This document shows, piece after piece, positions 1 to 5,843 of a DNA stretch of 6,541 nt. The notes below the pieces were generated by a model. It was not told the origin of the DNA. It saw only the letters and a list, made by a program, of their open reading frames with translations, and did no database searches. This DNA comes from Burkholderiales bacterium UBA6064 (GTDB lineage: Bacteria; Pseudomonadota; Gammaproteobacteria; Burkholderiales; Burkholderiaceae_B), in the NCBI GenBank assembly GCA_002428895.1, contig DIYC01000152.1, forward strand, positions 11,728 through 18,268. Direction: 5' to 3'. The position numbers and the translations under genes are program-made. Within the stretch, counting starts at the first letter, position 1; each line of letters opens with the position of its first letter.

Positions 1-26
1 GACAAAAGATGTAATTTGCACAGCAT
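1..26 (-). CDS. Start of the next leftward gene, partial (probably ispA)
   Basis: On the minus strand the xseB stop overlaps an ATG in the arrangement TAATG (ATG at 26-24), and an open frame continues to the window edge. A second possible start in another frame is GTG at 21-19, which lies 8 bases after an AAGG at 33-30 and is better spaced for a Shine-Dalgarno sequence. Only 7 to 8 codons are visible in either frame, so the protein cannot be recognised from its residues. In many proteobacteria xseB is followed by ispA (farnesyl diphosphate synthase) and dxs, and the tight overlap suggests translational coupling in such an operon. The identity is inferred from synteny only. Confidence 0.35.
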
Positions 27-274
27 TAACCTTGATCAGCACTGGATGACAATTCATTATCAATAATCTGCAATTCATTTTTAACGGTTTGCAACCGAGA
101 ACGACAGAATTTGACCAATAAAGCCCCCCGCTTATAATCGCTTAATAGAGAGTCTAAACCCAAACTGGAAGTGTCCATTTTAGCGACAAGAAACTCTAAT
201 TCCTGTATCGCCTGTTCGAAAGACTCAGGTTCTTGCTGATTATCTTGATTGAGATGCACCGAATCACCGAGCAT
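26..274 (-). CDS. xseB: Exodeoxyribonuclease VII small subunit XseB
   Basis: This 82-residue protein matches the XseB family in length and pattern. Exonuclease VII is a cytoplasmic single-strand-specific nuclease made of one XseA and several small XseB subunits. It degrades DNA to acid-insoluble and then short acid-soluble oligonucleotides and takes part in mismatch repair and recombination. The family signature is visible: SFEQAIQELE (residues 18-27), an acidic helix with a leucine heptad, then DYKRGALLVKFC (46-57), the counterpart of the usual YERGxxLxxxC. The N-terminal 17 residues are polar and probably disordered. The ATG is preceded by AGAGAGG with a 6-base spacer, which supports the start. 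The gene is the first of a leftward transcription unit and is divergent from the Rieske gene. Confidence 0.93.
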   Translation of the reverse strand: MLGDSVHLNQDNQQEPESFEQAIQELEFLVAKMDTSSLGLDSLLSDYKRGALLVKFCRSRLQTVKNELQIIDNELSSSADQG

Positions 275-300
275 GAATAGCCTCTCTAGGTTTTAAAGCT

Positions 301-328
301 ATTATTTTACAGTGAATCGAGCCATCAA
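301..328 (-). promoter_or_regulatory. Candidate sigma-70 promoter for xseB
   Basis: Read on the minus strand, TTGATG (328-323) and AATAAT (306-301) are separated by 16 bases, matching the consensus hexamers at 4 and 5 of 6 positions. Transcription would start near 294, giving a leader of about 20 bases before the xseB ATG. This is the only gene-proximal hexamer pair noticed for xseB, but the assignment rests on pattern alone. Confidence 0.35.
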
Positions 329-338
329 GGAAAAGACT

Positions 339-366
339 TTGTCTTAATGACAGAACCAGTTACAAT
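339..366 (+). promoter_or_regulatory. Candidate sigma-70 promoter for the Rieske gene
   Basis: TTGTCT (339-344) and TACAAT (361-366) are spaced by 16 bases, matching the consensus hexamers at 4 and 5 of 6 positions. The start point would be near 373, giving a leader of about 65 bases. It lies back to back with the candidate xseB promoter, with only 10 bases between the two -35 elements. Two small interrupted inverted repeats overlap the -35: AAGAC-TTT-GTCTT (333-345) and TGTC-TTAAT-GACA (340-352). They could be regulator half sites or chance. Confidence 0.35.
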
Positions 367-437
367 CCGGTTTCATGTTTTTGTTCAACTAGTTAGATTA
401 AAGGTTGGAAATACCAACAAAGGAGGCACTTGGTACC

Positions 438-1577
438 ATGTCCGATTTAAGCAGTTCATCAAAAATGACAACCCCTACATGCCAACCGCATGTGTCCGTC
501 TACTTTGATACTCAAACGTTTCAAAACGAAAAAGAAAAGCTTTTTAAAACCGGCCCAAGTTACGTTGGACACTCCCTTTGGGTGCCTGAGAAAGGGGATT
601 GGCGTTCACTGCCCTGGGAAAACGACGGACGGATTTTAGTCAATTCGGGCAATCAAATCGAGCTACTGAGCAACATCTGCCGTCATCGGCAAGCCATTAT
701 GCTAAAAGGACACGGCAATTCAGAAAACATCATTTGCCCGTTGCATCACTGGACATACGACTTAAAAGGCGAGCTCATGGGAGCGCCTCATTTTAACCAA
801 CAACCTTGTGCCAAGTTACCAAACTACCCCCTGCAACACTGGCGAGGACTACTATTTAATAGCCCACAAAACATTGCTGAAGAACTTAAGCAGGTACCCT
901 TTCTCAAGCATATTAATTTTTCAAACTACTGCCTAGACAGCATTAAGTTGAACACCATGAATTGCAACTGGAAAACTTTTATCGAAGTTTACCTAGAAGA
1001 CTACCACGTAGATCCCTTTCATCCAGGTTTGGGACGCTTTGTCGACTGTTCAGACTTAAAATGGTATTACGGAGAACAGTGGAGCATACAAACCGTTGGC
1101 ATCAATTCAGGGCTACGCAAACCTGGTTCACAAACTTATAAACAATGGCACCAAGCAGTCACCGAATTTAATCATGGCGTAGAACCTGATTACGGAGCAA
1201 TTTGGATGTGCTTTTACCCAAACATCACGGTTGAATGGTATCCCAATGTTCTAGTGATCTCAACATTACACCCCATTTCACCACAACAAACTCTGAACGT
1301 GATTGAATTTTATTACCCTGAAGAAATTCATTACTTTGAACGCCGTTTTATCGAAGCTGAACAAGCCGCTTACTTTGAAACCGCCGAAGAAGATGACGAA
1401 ATTGCACTACGAATGGATGCAGGCCGAAAAACCCTCTATGATCGCGGACAAAATGATACAGGGCCCTACCAATCTCCGATGGAGGATGGCATGCTTCACT
1501 TTCATGAATGGTATGCAAAACGCATGTTTTCCCCATTAAAAGAAACAACAAGTTCAACATCACTTGCTGCATTTTAA
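438..1577 (+). CDS. Rieske [2Fe-2S] non-haem iron oxygenase, alpha-subunit type
   Basis: This 379-residue protein has the layout of ring-hydroxylating oxygenase alpha subunits. The N-terminal Rieske domain (about 40-140) carries the cluster ligands C81 and H83, then C100 and H103, in the CxH-X16-CxxH pattern. The C-terminal catalytic domain (about 165-365) has N177-W178-K179, then E187-D188-x-H190 and H195, the usual two-histidine iron site with the bridging acid. The third iron ligand probably lies in the acidic stretch 317-321. I chose ATG 438 because AAAGGAGG lies 11 bases upstream and no candidate codon lies between; an in-frame TTG at 405 would place that ribosome site inside the gene. 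No small beta subunit, ferredoxin or reductase gene is nearby, so electron donors must come from elsewhere. Substrate is unknown. I recall a related gene divergent from xseB-ispA-dxs in Burkholderiales, so it may be a conserved resident rather than a catabolic import. Confidence 0.88.
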   Translation: MSDLSSSSKMTTPTCQPHVSVYFDTQTFQNEKEKLFKTGPSYVGHSLWVPEKGDWRSLPWENDGRILVNSGNQIELLSNICRHRQAIMLKGHGNSENIICPLHHWTYDLKGELMGAPHFNQQPCAKLPNYPLQHWRGLLFNSPQNIAEELKQVPFLKHINFSNYCLDSIKLNTMNCNWKTFIEVYLEDYHVDPFHPGLGRFVDCSDLKWYYGEQWSIQTVGINSGLRKPGSQTYKQWHQAVTEFNHGVEPDYGAIWMCFYPNITVEWYPNVLVISTLHPISPQQTLNVIEFYYPEEIHYFERRFIEAEQAAYFETAEEDDEIALRMDAGRKTLYDRGQNDTGPYQSPMEDGMLHFHEWYAKRMFSPLKETTSSTSLAAF

Positions 1578-1601
1578 GAGGATGCCTCAAATAACATGCA
1601 A

Positions 1602-1642
1602 AGCCCACGAGACTTAAAACAAGACCCACTGTCTTGTGGGTT
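1602..1642. terminator. Hairpin between the convergent Rieske and ankyrin genes
   Basis: Two mutually exclusive stems can form. The longer pairs 1602-1613 with 1631-1642 through two G-U pairs. The shorter is a perfect 7-bp stem, 1619-1625 (ACAAGAC) with 1631-1637 (GTCTTGT), around a 5-base loop. Read on the minus strand, the short stem ends in TTTT (1619-1616) and starts just after the ankyrin-gene stop, so it could act as an intrinsic terminator for that gene. On the + strand no T-run follows, so termination of the Rieske transcript here is less convincing. Confidence 0.45.
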
Positions 1643-3209
1643 AGCGATTCAACTGTTGCCATTCGGCATATCGAAGCAGCTTACGAATCAACACATCATT
1701 CTGCGTTTGATGCGCCAGCATCATCGCAGTTAAACCGTCGGAGTTGACTAAAGTTAAATCTAACTGCGGCAAGGAAAACAAATGATCAAGCATGTCGGTA
1801 GGGTAATAGTCTCTGGCCAACAAATGCAAAGGGGACTGTCCGAATACTGTTTGTGCATTCACATTAATAAATGCATGACTTAACAGCAATTGACACAACT
1901 CAATACTATTTTGTTGAATTGCCAAATGCAGGGGGGTTTCCCGCGAAGCCCAAGTTGCCGCATTCACATTCACTTGGGGATGACTCAGTAGCAAGCGAAC
2001 TAATTCAGGGCTATTTTTCTCAACCGCCAAATGCAACGCGGTTGTATGATCCGCATCCAAATGCGCATTTAAATTAATTGCCGGATGACTAATCACCAAA
2101 GATAAAATGGATTCGTCTCCTTGATCTATCGCTAATTCAAGGGCAGTCATTTGACTCAATGCAATGGCATGAATATCAAGTTCAGGATGAACCAAGATAC
2201 ACTTAACAATTTCACTGTGACCCAAAAAGATACTGAGCCCCAACGAAGTATCACCCTCACCATCAGGGCGATTTACATCCAGCCCAGGCGTTTGTAAGAG
2301 ATCTAAGCAGGCCTGAACATTATTTAAACAAACCGCATAGTGTAATGGGGTCATTCCATTTGTTTGAGGCGCATGCAGATCAATTCCATGATGACTGAGC
2401 AACCAAGGCAACATGCTGCGATCTCTTGATTGTGTCGCAATATGCAACACAGAGTGATTTAAATGACCTGCTTTGCGATTTAATAAAGTAAGTAAATCAT
2501 CACTTTCGACGGACAAACTCTGTTGCGGCTGATGAAATAACAGGTAATCCAGCAACCGTTTCACTTCGCGAACTTCTAGGCAATACACAGCAACATGCAA
2601 GGCATTAATGTTCGTGGCAACATCATGAAACTGAGCTACCCCTGTTTTAACCAGATCATCTGCTAACTGATAATCGTTTGCACACATTGAAAAGGCTAAT
2701 AAAGTGACTTTAGAAAAGCTAATACAGTATTCACCCAAATTGCCTTTTAAAAGGGCACTTAAATTCATCGAGTTAAAGTGACGACTAGAAAAATTAAACG
2801 ATTGGTTCAATTGCTCCTGTACCTGATTTTTTTCAACATACTGATTTAACGCTGAACCTTGACTCCAGACCAGACTAGGTAGCTGACTAAAAATATTTGC
2901 ACAACCATGACTCGCCACTAAAGCCTTTTCGAGTGCCCGCGCGCACATTAAGGCCGCTGACTTATTCAAGGTAGTCAACGTAAAAAAACGCCATTTAGCA
3001 CTCTGTAGACTACTTAATACTTGTGGCGACACACCTTGCACTGTCACTGGATGTGTAAACCCTGAAACAGAAGATGTTAACTGCTCCAGCAGATGTTTAG
3101 TCACACTCGAAACACTGACCGCAATATTTTGAGAAGTATTCTGAACGTTCTCATCGTCGTACCGCTCATCGGAAGGTACTTGTTGATAACCTGAAATTTG
3201 ATTGCCCAT
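1641..3209 (-). CDS. Ankyrin-repeat protein with unrecognised N-terminal region
   Basis: The protein has 522 residues counted from ATG 3209. Starts at ATG 3212 and GTG 3215 are in frame just upstream; AAAAGG sits 7 bases before 3209 but only 4 before 3212, so I prefer 3209. Residues 1 to about 200 are Ser/Thr/Gln/Asn-rich and match no domain I recognise. From about 202 to 513 come roughly nine ankyrin repeats. The last seven have a 34-35 residue period with the T-x-L-H-x-A core, for example TPLHYAV, TALHLAV and TPLHLAI, and their ends share the module LLSHPxINVNA. The fourth and ninth repeats are degenerate (TSLGLSI, TAMMLA). No signal peptide or membrane segment is visible, so the protein is cytoplasmic or exported by a specialised system. 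Ankyrin repeats mediate protein binding; in host-associated bacteria such proteins are often secreted effectors, but here that is inference. The gene stands alone, divergent from efp and convergent with the Rieske gene. Confidence 0.9.
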   Translation of the reverse strand: MGNQISGYQQVPSDERYDDENVQNTSQNIAVSVSSVTKHLLEQLTSSVSGFTHPVTVQGVSPQVLSSLQSAKWRFFTLTTLNKSAALMCARALEKALVASHGCANIFSQLPSLVWSQGSALNQYVEKNQVQEQLNQSFNFSSRHFNSMNLSALLKGNLGEYCISFSKVTLLAFSMCANDYQLADDLVKTGVAQFHDVATNINALHVAVYCLEVREVKRLLDYLLFHQPQQSLSVESDDLLTLLNRKAGHLNHSVLHIATQSRDRSMLPWLLSHHGIDLHAPQTNGMTPLHYAVCLNNVQACLDLLQTPGLDVNRPDGEGDTSLGLSIFLGHSEIVKCILVHPELDIHAIALSQMTALELAIDQGDESILSLVISHPAINLNAHLDADHTTALHLAVEKNSPELVRLLLSHPQVNVNAATWASRETPLHLAIQQNSIELCQLLLSHAFINVNAQTVFGQSPLHLLARDYYPTDMLDHLFSLPQLDLTLVNSDGLTAMMLAHQTQNDVLIRKLLRYAEWQQLNR

Positions 3210-3304
3210 CATCACACCTTTTAATAAACTCTATTTTATTTCAATCGAAAACCTTATAAACGATTTAACGCTGAATCCCTGTACTAATATTTGAAATTAA
3301 TCAC

Positions 3305-3318
3305 GTTTTTATAAAAAC
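3305..3318. repeat. Perfect 14-bp palindrome upstream of efp
   Basis: GTTTTTATAAAAAC is a perfect inverted repeat. It lies in the ankyrin-efp intergenic region, at the place where the -35 element of the efp promoter candidate would be. It could be an operator, an activator site replacing a weak -35, or a chance feature of AT-rich DNA. Confidence 0.4.
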
Positions 3319-3324
3319 ATCATG

Positions 3325-3330
3325 TACAAT
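3325..3330 (+). promoter_or_regulatory. Candidate -10 element for efp
   Basis: TACAAT matches the -10 consensus at 5 of 6 positions and would give a leader of about 22 bases before the efp ATG. No good -35 hexamer exists at 16-18 bases upstream. A TTGAAA at 3291-3296 is too far away (28 bases). The call is therefore tentative. Confidence 0.3.
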
Positions 3331-3358
3331 TCCAATCTTTTAATGGTGAGAAACTGAA

Positions 3359-3919
3359 ATGAAAACGGCGCAAGAAGTCAGAACAGGTAATGTAATCATG
3401 GTAGGCAAAGACCCCATGGTTGTACAAAAATCTGAATACAACAAATCTGGGCGTAATGCCGCAGTGGTTAAAATGAAACTAAAAAATCTACTGACTGGTA
3501 CAGGCACAGAAACTGTATTTAAAGCGGATGAAAAATTTGAAATTCTTGTTCTTGAACGAAAAGACGTCACCTATTCTTATTTTGCTGATCCTATGTATGT
3601 TTTTATGGATTCCGAGTACAACCAATACGAAGTTGAAGCCGAGAACATGGGCGACGCCTTGAATTATCTCGACGAAAACATGACCTGTGAAGTCGTTTTC
3701 TATAACAACAAAGCTTTGTCGGTCGAACTACCGAATTCATTGGTTCGCGAAGTTGACTACACCGAACCTGCTGTTCGGGGTGATACCTCCGGGAAAATCA
3801 TGAAAGCAGCAAGAATTAAACCAACCAACTTTGAAATTCAAGTGCCTGCCTTTGTTGAAATTGGCGACAAAATTGAAATCGATACGCGTACTCACGAATA
3901 CAAAAACAGAGTCAAATAA
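3359..3919 (+). CDS. efp: Elongation factor P, Arg32 (EarP-modified) type
   Basis: EF-P binds between the P and E sites of the ribosome and stimulates peptide bond formation when polyproline sequences stall it. The 186-residue length is typical. Three beta-barrel domains follow in order: a KOW-like domain I (about 1-63), OB-fold domain II (about 64-127) and C-terminal domain III (about 128-186). The modified loop reads NKSGRNAAV with R32 at its tip. This arginine, in place of the lysine of Escherichia coli EF-P, marks the subfamily rhamnosylated by EarP, whose gene follows. The ATG has GGTGAG 8 bases upstream, a well-placed ribosome site. A strong hairpin terminator follows the stop. Nothing is missing or unusual in the sequence. 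Confidence 0.97.
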   Translation: MKTAQEVRTGNVIMVGKDPMVVQKSEYNKSGRNAAVVKMKLKNLLTGTGTETVFKADEKFEILVLERKDVTYSYFADPMYVFMDSEYNQYEVEAENMGDALNYLDENMTCEVVFYNNKALSVELPNSLVREVDYTEPAVRGDTSGKIMKAARIKPTNFEIQVPAFVEIGDKIEIDTRTHEYKNRVK

Positions 3920-3936
3920 ACTCTATTTCAAAACAA

Positions 3937-3971
3937 ACAGCCAAACCGTTGTTGGTTGGCTGTCTCTCTTT
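3937..3971 (+). terminator. Intrinsic terminator after efp
   Basis: Bases 3937-3947 pair with 3954-3963 in a 10-bp stem that has one bulged A (3945) and a 6-base loop, GTTGTT. A pyrimidine-rich tail, CTCTCTTT, follows; its T-run is interrupted, so some read-through into earP is likely. It lies 17 bases after the efp stop and 20 bases before the earP start. Confidence 0.7.
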
Positions 3972-3991
3972 GATTTCAGGCTACATAACCC

Positions 3992-5011
3992 ATGAGATTT
4001 CTGATCATTTGCCGCGTGATTGATCACTATGGCGATGCAGGCTTTAGCTTGCGGTTAGCTCTCTCACTCTGTCAACGTGGTCACATAGTTAATTTTCTCA
4101 TCGACAATTTTTCTACTCTAAAAAAAATACGCCCAAAGTCGTTGCCACCCAGCTTAACAGTCACACACATTCATTCACGTGACGCCTTCATGAATTTTTG
4201 TGAAACTTTAAATCAACCACTTCATGCTGTGATCGAATGTTTTGGTAGTTCCTCTTCCTGCAATTCAAACATCTCTAACGATCAGTTACAACACAAGCTA
4301 GGCCAAATTCACTGGCTTATTATTGAATACCTAACAGCTGAAACTTGGAACGAACAATTCCACTTAAAACCATCGATTAACCCCCAAACAGGGTACCAAA
4401 GTCTTTATGTGTACCCCGGATTTAGTTCTCGTACGGGTGGACTCATTTATCAAGACCTACCCCATACGCCAATTCCAAAAACCAAACACCACAAAACCAA
4501 TCAAATTTTTGTATTTTGCTATCCCTCCTCACCTCTTGAGGCTCTAATCCGCGCTAGCACCAATCAATTTGAAATTCATACTGTAGGCTTACAGTCCAAC
4601 CAGCCGATTGTCAATCTGGAGTTTTGCCCAATCAATGAGTTTGATCATCGACTCAGGGACTATGACTGGTGTTTTGTTCGGGGCGAAGATTCTTTTGTGA
4701 GAGCACAGCTCAATGGAATCCCATTTGTTTGGCAAGTCTATAAAACAGCCGATCAAGCGCACCGCATTAAACTCCATGCCTTTTTTAATTTATTCACCGA
4801 ACACATGGACAATGACTTACGAGAAAAACTCAAACTGGTCTGGCTAGGCTGGAATGAGCAAACCACCGAAGACATATTTATGAATGCTTGGATTGATATT
4901 CAATCCGATTACGATAGGCTGCTGACCTATTGTCAAAACTGGGCCAGCACCCTGTTGCGTGGCAAAGAGCTAACGCAAACGGTTGAGTTTTTAGCCCTTC
5001 AAACAGGTTAA
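3992..5011 (+). CDS. earP: EF-P arginine rhamnosyltransferase EarP
   Basis: EarP is an inverting GT-B glycosyltransferase that transfers rhamnose from dTDP-beta-L-rhamnose to Arg32 of EF-P in the cytoplasm, a modification EF-P of this type needs for full activity. The 339-residue protein shows the family hallmarks. The N-terminal CRVIDHYGDAGF carries D11 and D15, the counterparts of the aspartates known to be needed for activity. An EYLTAETW segment (112-119) and a PGF...TGGL segment (142-151) follow. The C-terminal nucleotide-sugar site has RGEDSFVRAQ (230-239) followed by PFVWQVY and AHRIKLHAFF. The gene follows efp at 72 bases, the usual partner arrangement, but the efp terminator lies between them and no convincing separate promoter was seen. 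The ribosome site is poor (CAGG, 11 bases before ATG), so expression is probably low, as suits an enzyme acting on an abundant factor. Confidence 0.95.
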   Translation: MRFLIICRVIDHYGDAGFSLRLALSLCQRGHIVNFLIDNFSTLKKIRPKSLPPSLTVTHIHSRDAFMNFCETLNQPLHAVIECFGSSSSCNSNISNDQLQHKLGQIHWLIIEYLTAETWNEQFHLKPSINPQTGYQSLYVYPGFSSRTGGLIYQDLPHTPIPKTKHHKTNQIFVFCYPSSPLEALIRASTNQFEIHTVGLQSNQPIVNLEFCPINEFDHRLRDYDWCFVRGEDSFVRAQLNGIPFVWQVYKTADQAHRIKLHAFFNLFTEHMDNDLREKLKLVWLGWNEQTTEDIFMNAWIDIQSDYDRLLTYCQNWASTLLRGKELTQTVEFLALQTG

Positions 5012-5029
5012 GAAAAAATTACACTCCGT

Positions 5030-5059
5030 TTTACAGGGTTTTTCCGATTGTGACATAAT
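5030..5059 (+). promoter_or_regulatory. Candidate promoter for the HExxH protein gene
   Basis: TTTACA (5030-5035) and CATAAT (5054-5059) each match the sigma-70 hexamers at 5 of 6 positions, with an 18-base spacer. The TGA just before the -10 forms an extended -10 element. Transcription would start near 5066, leaving a leader of about 40 bases that holds the hairpin at 5076-5096. This is the best-looking promoter in the window. Confidence 0.45.
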
Positions 5060-5075
5060 ACATAACCCATTGATA

Positions 5076-5099
5076 CTAGAAATGTTTTTTTTCTAGGTG
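5076..5099 (+). promoter_or_regulatory. Leader hairpin overlapping the ribosome binding site
   Basis: CTAGAAA (5076-5082) pairs perfectly with TTTCTAG (5090-5096) around a 7-base T-rich loop. The 3' arm covers the first two bases of the Shine-Dalgarno AGGTG (5095-5099) that serves the ATG at 5106. In RNA this AU-rich stem could limit ribosome access and open easily. As DNA the same inverted repeat could be an operator. Structure is seen in the sequence; the role is inferred. Confidence 0.4.
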
Positions 5100-5105
5100 T
5101 GCGTT

Positions 5106-5789
5106 ATGCTCTCGATGTTAGTCTCTGTTGCAATCACTTCGTCACCCATCAATCTGAATGACTTAACACCAGAAAGTGTTGAAATCATCGCTCAAAAAGT
5201 CATTACGCAGTTAAGCGACTCGACACACATACCCCCACCTCTTAAAGTCACTGAAAGACCGGAGCCGACACCACTGGGAGCACTCCGATTTAAAGATGGA
5301 CGATGTGAATTGATTATTAATCGAACTCCAATCGCTTGGTCGCAATGGTCCAGGTTTTTAAACCTGCAAAATCAAACGAATTGGCCCAATATTATTCGTG
5401 CCTCAGTCGCGCACGAAGTAGCACACTGTATGCCCGAACATTCCACACACGTCACGAACTTAGGCTTAAACGAAGCTACGCTTAAAGCGCTTGCACGCAC
5501 AGGCAATAACAATGTAGATATTGTTAAACAAGAACTTTTTGCCGACACAGTGGCTATTTTGTACGCCCACGAGTTTTTAGATACAGAATCGGCGCAAATT
5601 GTAACTAATTCAATTTTAACTGCGCGGATTAATTTTGCATTTCAAGATCCAGCACACAACACGTCCAGAGAATTAAAAAAGATCATCCAACAAAAGGCTA
5701 GGCGTCTTCCTAATGAAACATTTGGCCAAGCAGCGTTAAGACTGCTGCAACCTAGCCCTGACTTATCGCTGCCTTTATATGACAATTAA
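5106..5789 (+). CDS. HExxH zinc-metalloprotease-like protein, family unknown
   Basis: The protein has 227 residues from ATG 5106, which I prefer because AGGTG lies 6 bases upstream; an in-frame GTG at 5097 overlaps that site. The key feature is HEVAH (H103, E104, H107), the zinc and catalytic motif of many metallopeptidases. It is followed 35 residues later by QELFAD, where E143 could be the third zinc ligand and D147 fits the ExxAD pattern of gluzincin-type enzymes such as the M48 family. The first 13 residues are hydrophobic but have no positive charge, so a signal peptide is possible but weak; no other membrane segment is visible. Two cysteines (C67, C108) are present, and a PPP run occurs at 43-45. 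Substrate and exact family are not recognised. The gene appears to be its own unit after earP and converges on xerC. Confidence 0.7.
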   Translation: MLSMLVSVAITSSPINLNDLTPESVEIIAQKVITQLSDSTHIPPPLKVTERPEPTPLGALRFKDGRCELIINRTPIAWSQWSRFLNLQNQTNWPNIIRASVAHEVAHCMPEHSTHVTNLGLNEATLKALARTGNNNVDIVKQELFADTVAILYAHEFLDTESAQIVTNSILTARINFAFQDPAHNTSRELKKIIQQKARRLPNETFGQAALRLLQPSPDLSLPLYDN

Positions 5790-5843
5790 GCAACTCAGAA
5801 TGAACTACTAATACTTAATCAAGCACCCCATTCAGTCAACAAA

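Noticed and set aside
405..437. Upstream TTG start extending the Rieske protein by 11 residues
   Set aside because: It would put the near-perfect AAAGGAGG ribosome site inside the gene, and no Shine-Dalgarno sequence serves the TTG.
1348..1662. Open frame of 104 codons on the minus strand
   Set aside because: It overlaps the end of the well-supported Rieske gene and the end of the ankyrin gene, has no recognisable domain, and reads as the shadow of the oxygenase codons.
1700..2600. Tandem DNA repeat or CRISPR-like array in the ankyrin gene
   Set aside because: The periodicity is at protein level (34-35 residues); the DNA units have diverged and there are no identical repeats with unique spacers.
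3340..3570. Open frame of 76 codons on the minus strand over efp
   Set aside because: It is antisense to the strongly conserved efp gene, has low-complexity Ser/Thr/Val content and no ribosome site that stands out.
5012..5045. Intrinsic terminator after earP
   Set aside because: A-rich and T-rich runs are present, but no GC-containing stem longer than 3 bp can be drawn between them.
5790..5843. Bidirectional terminator between the HExxH gene and xerC
   Set aside because: Only a 5-bp GAATG/CATTC pairing with a long loop was found, too weak to support.
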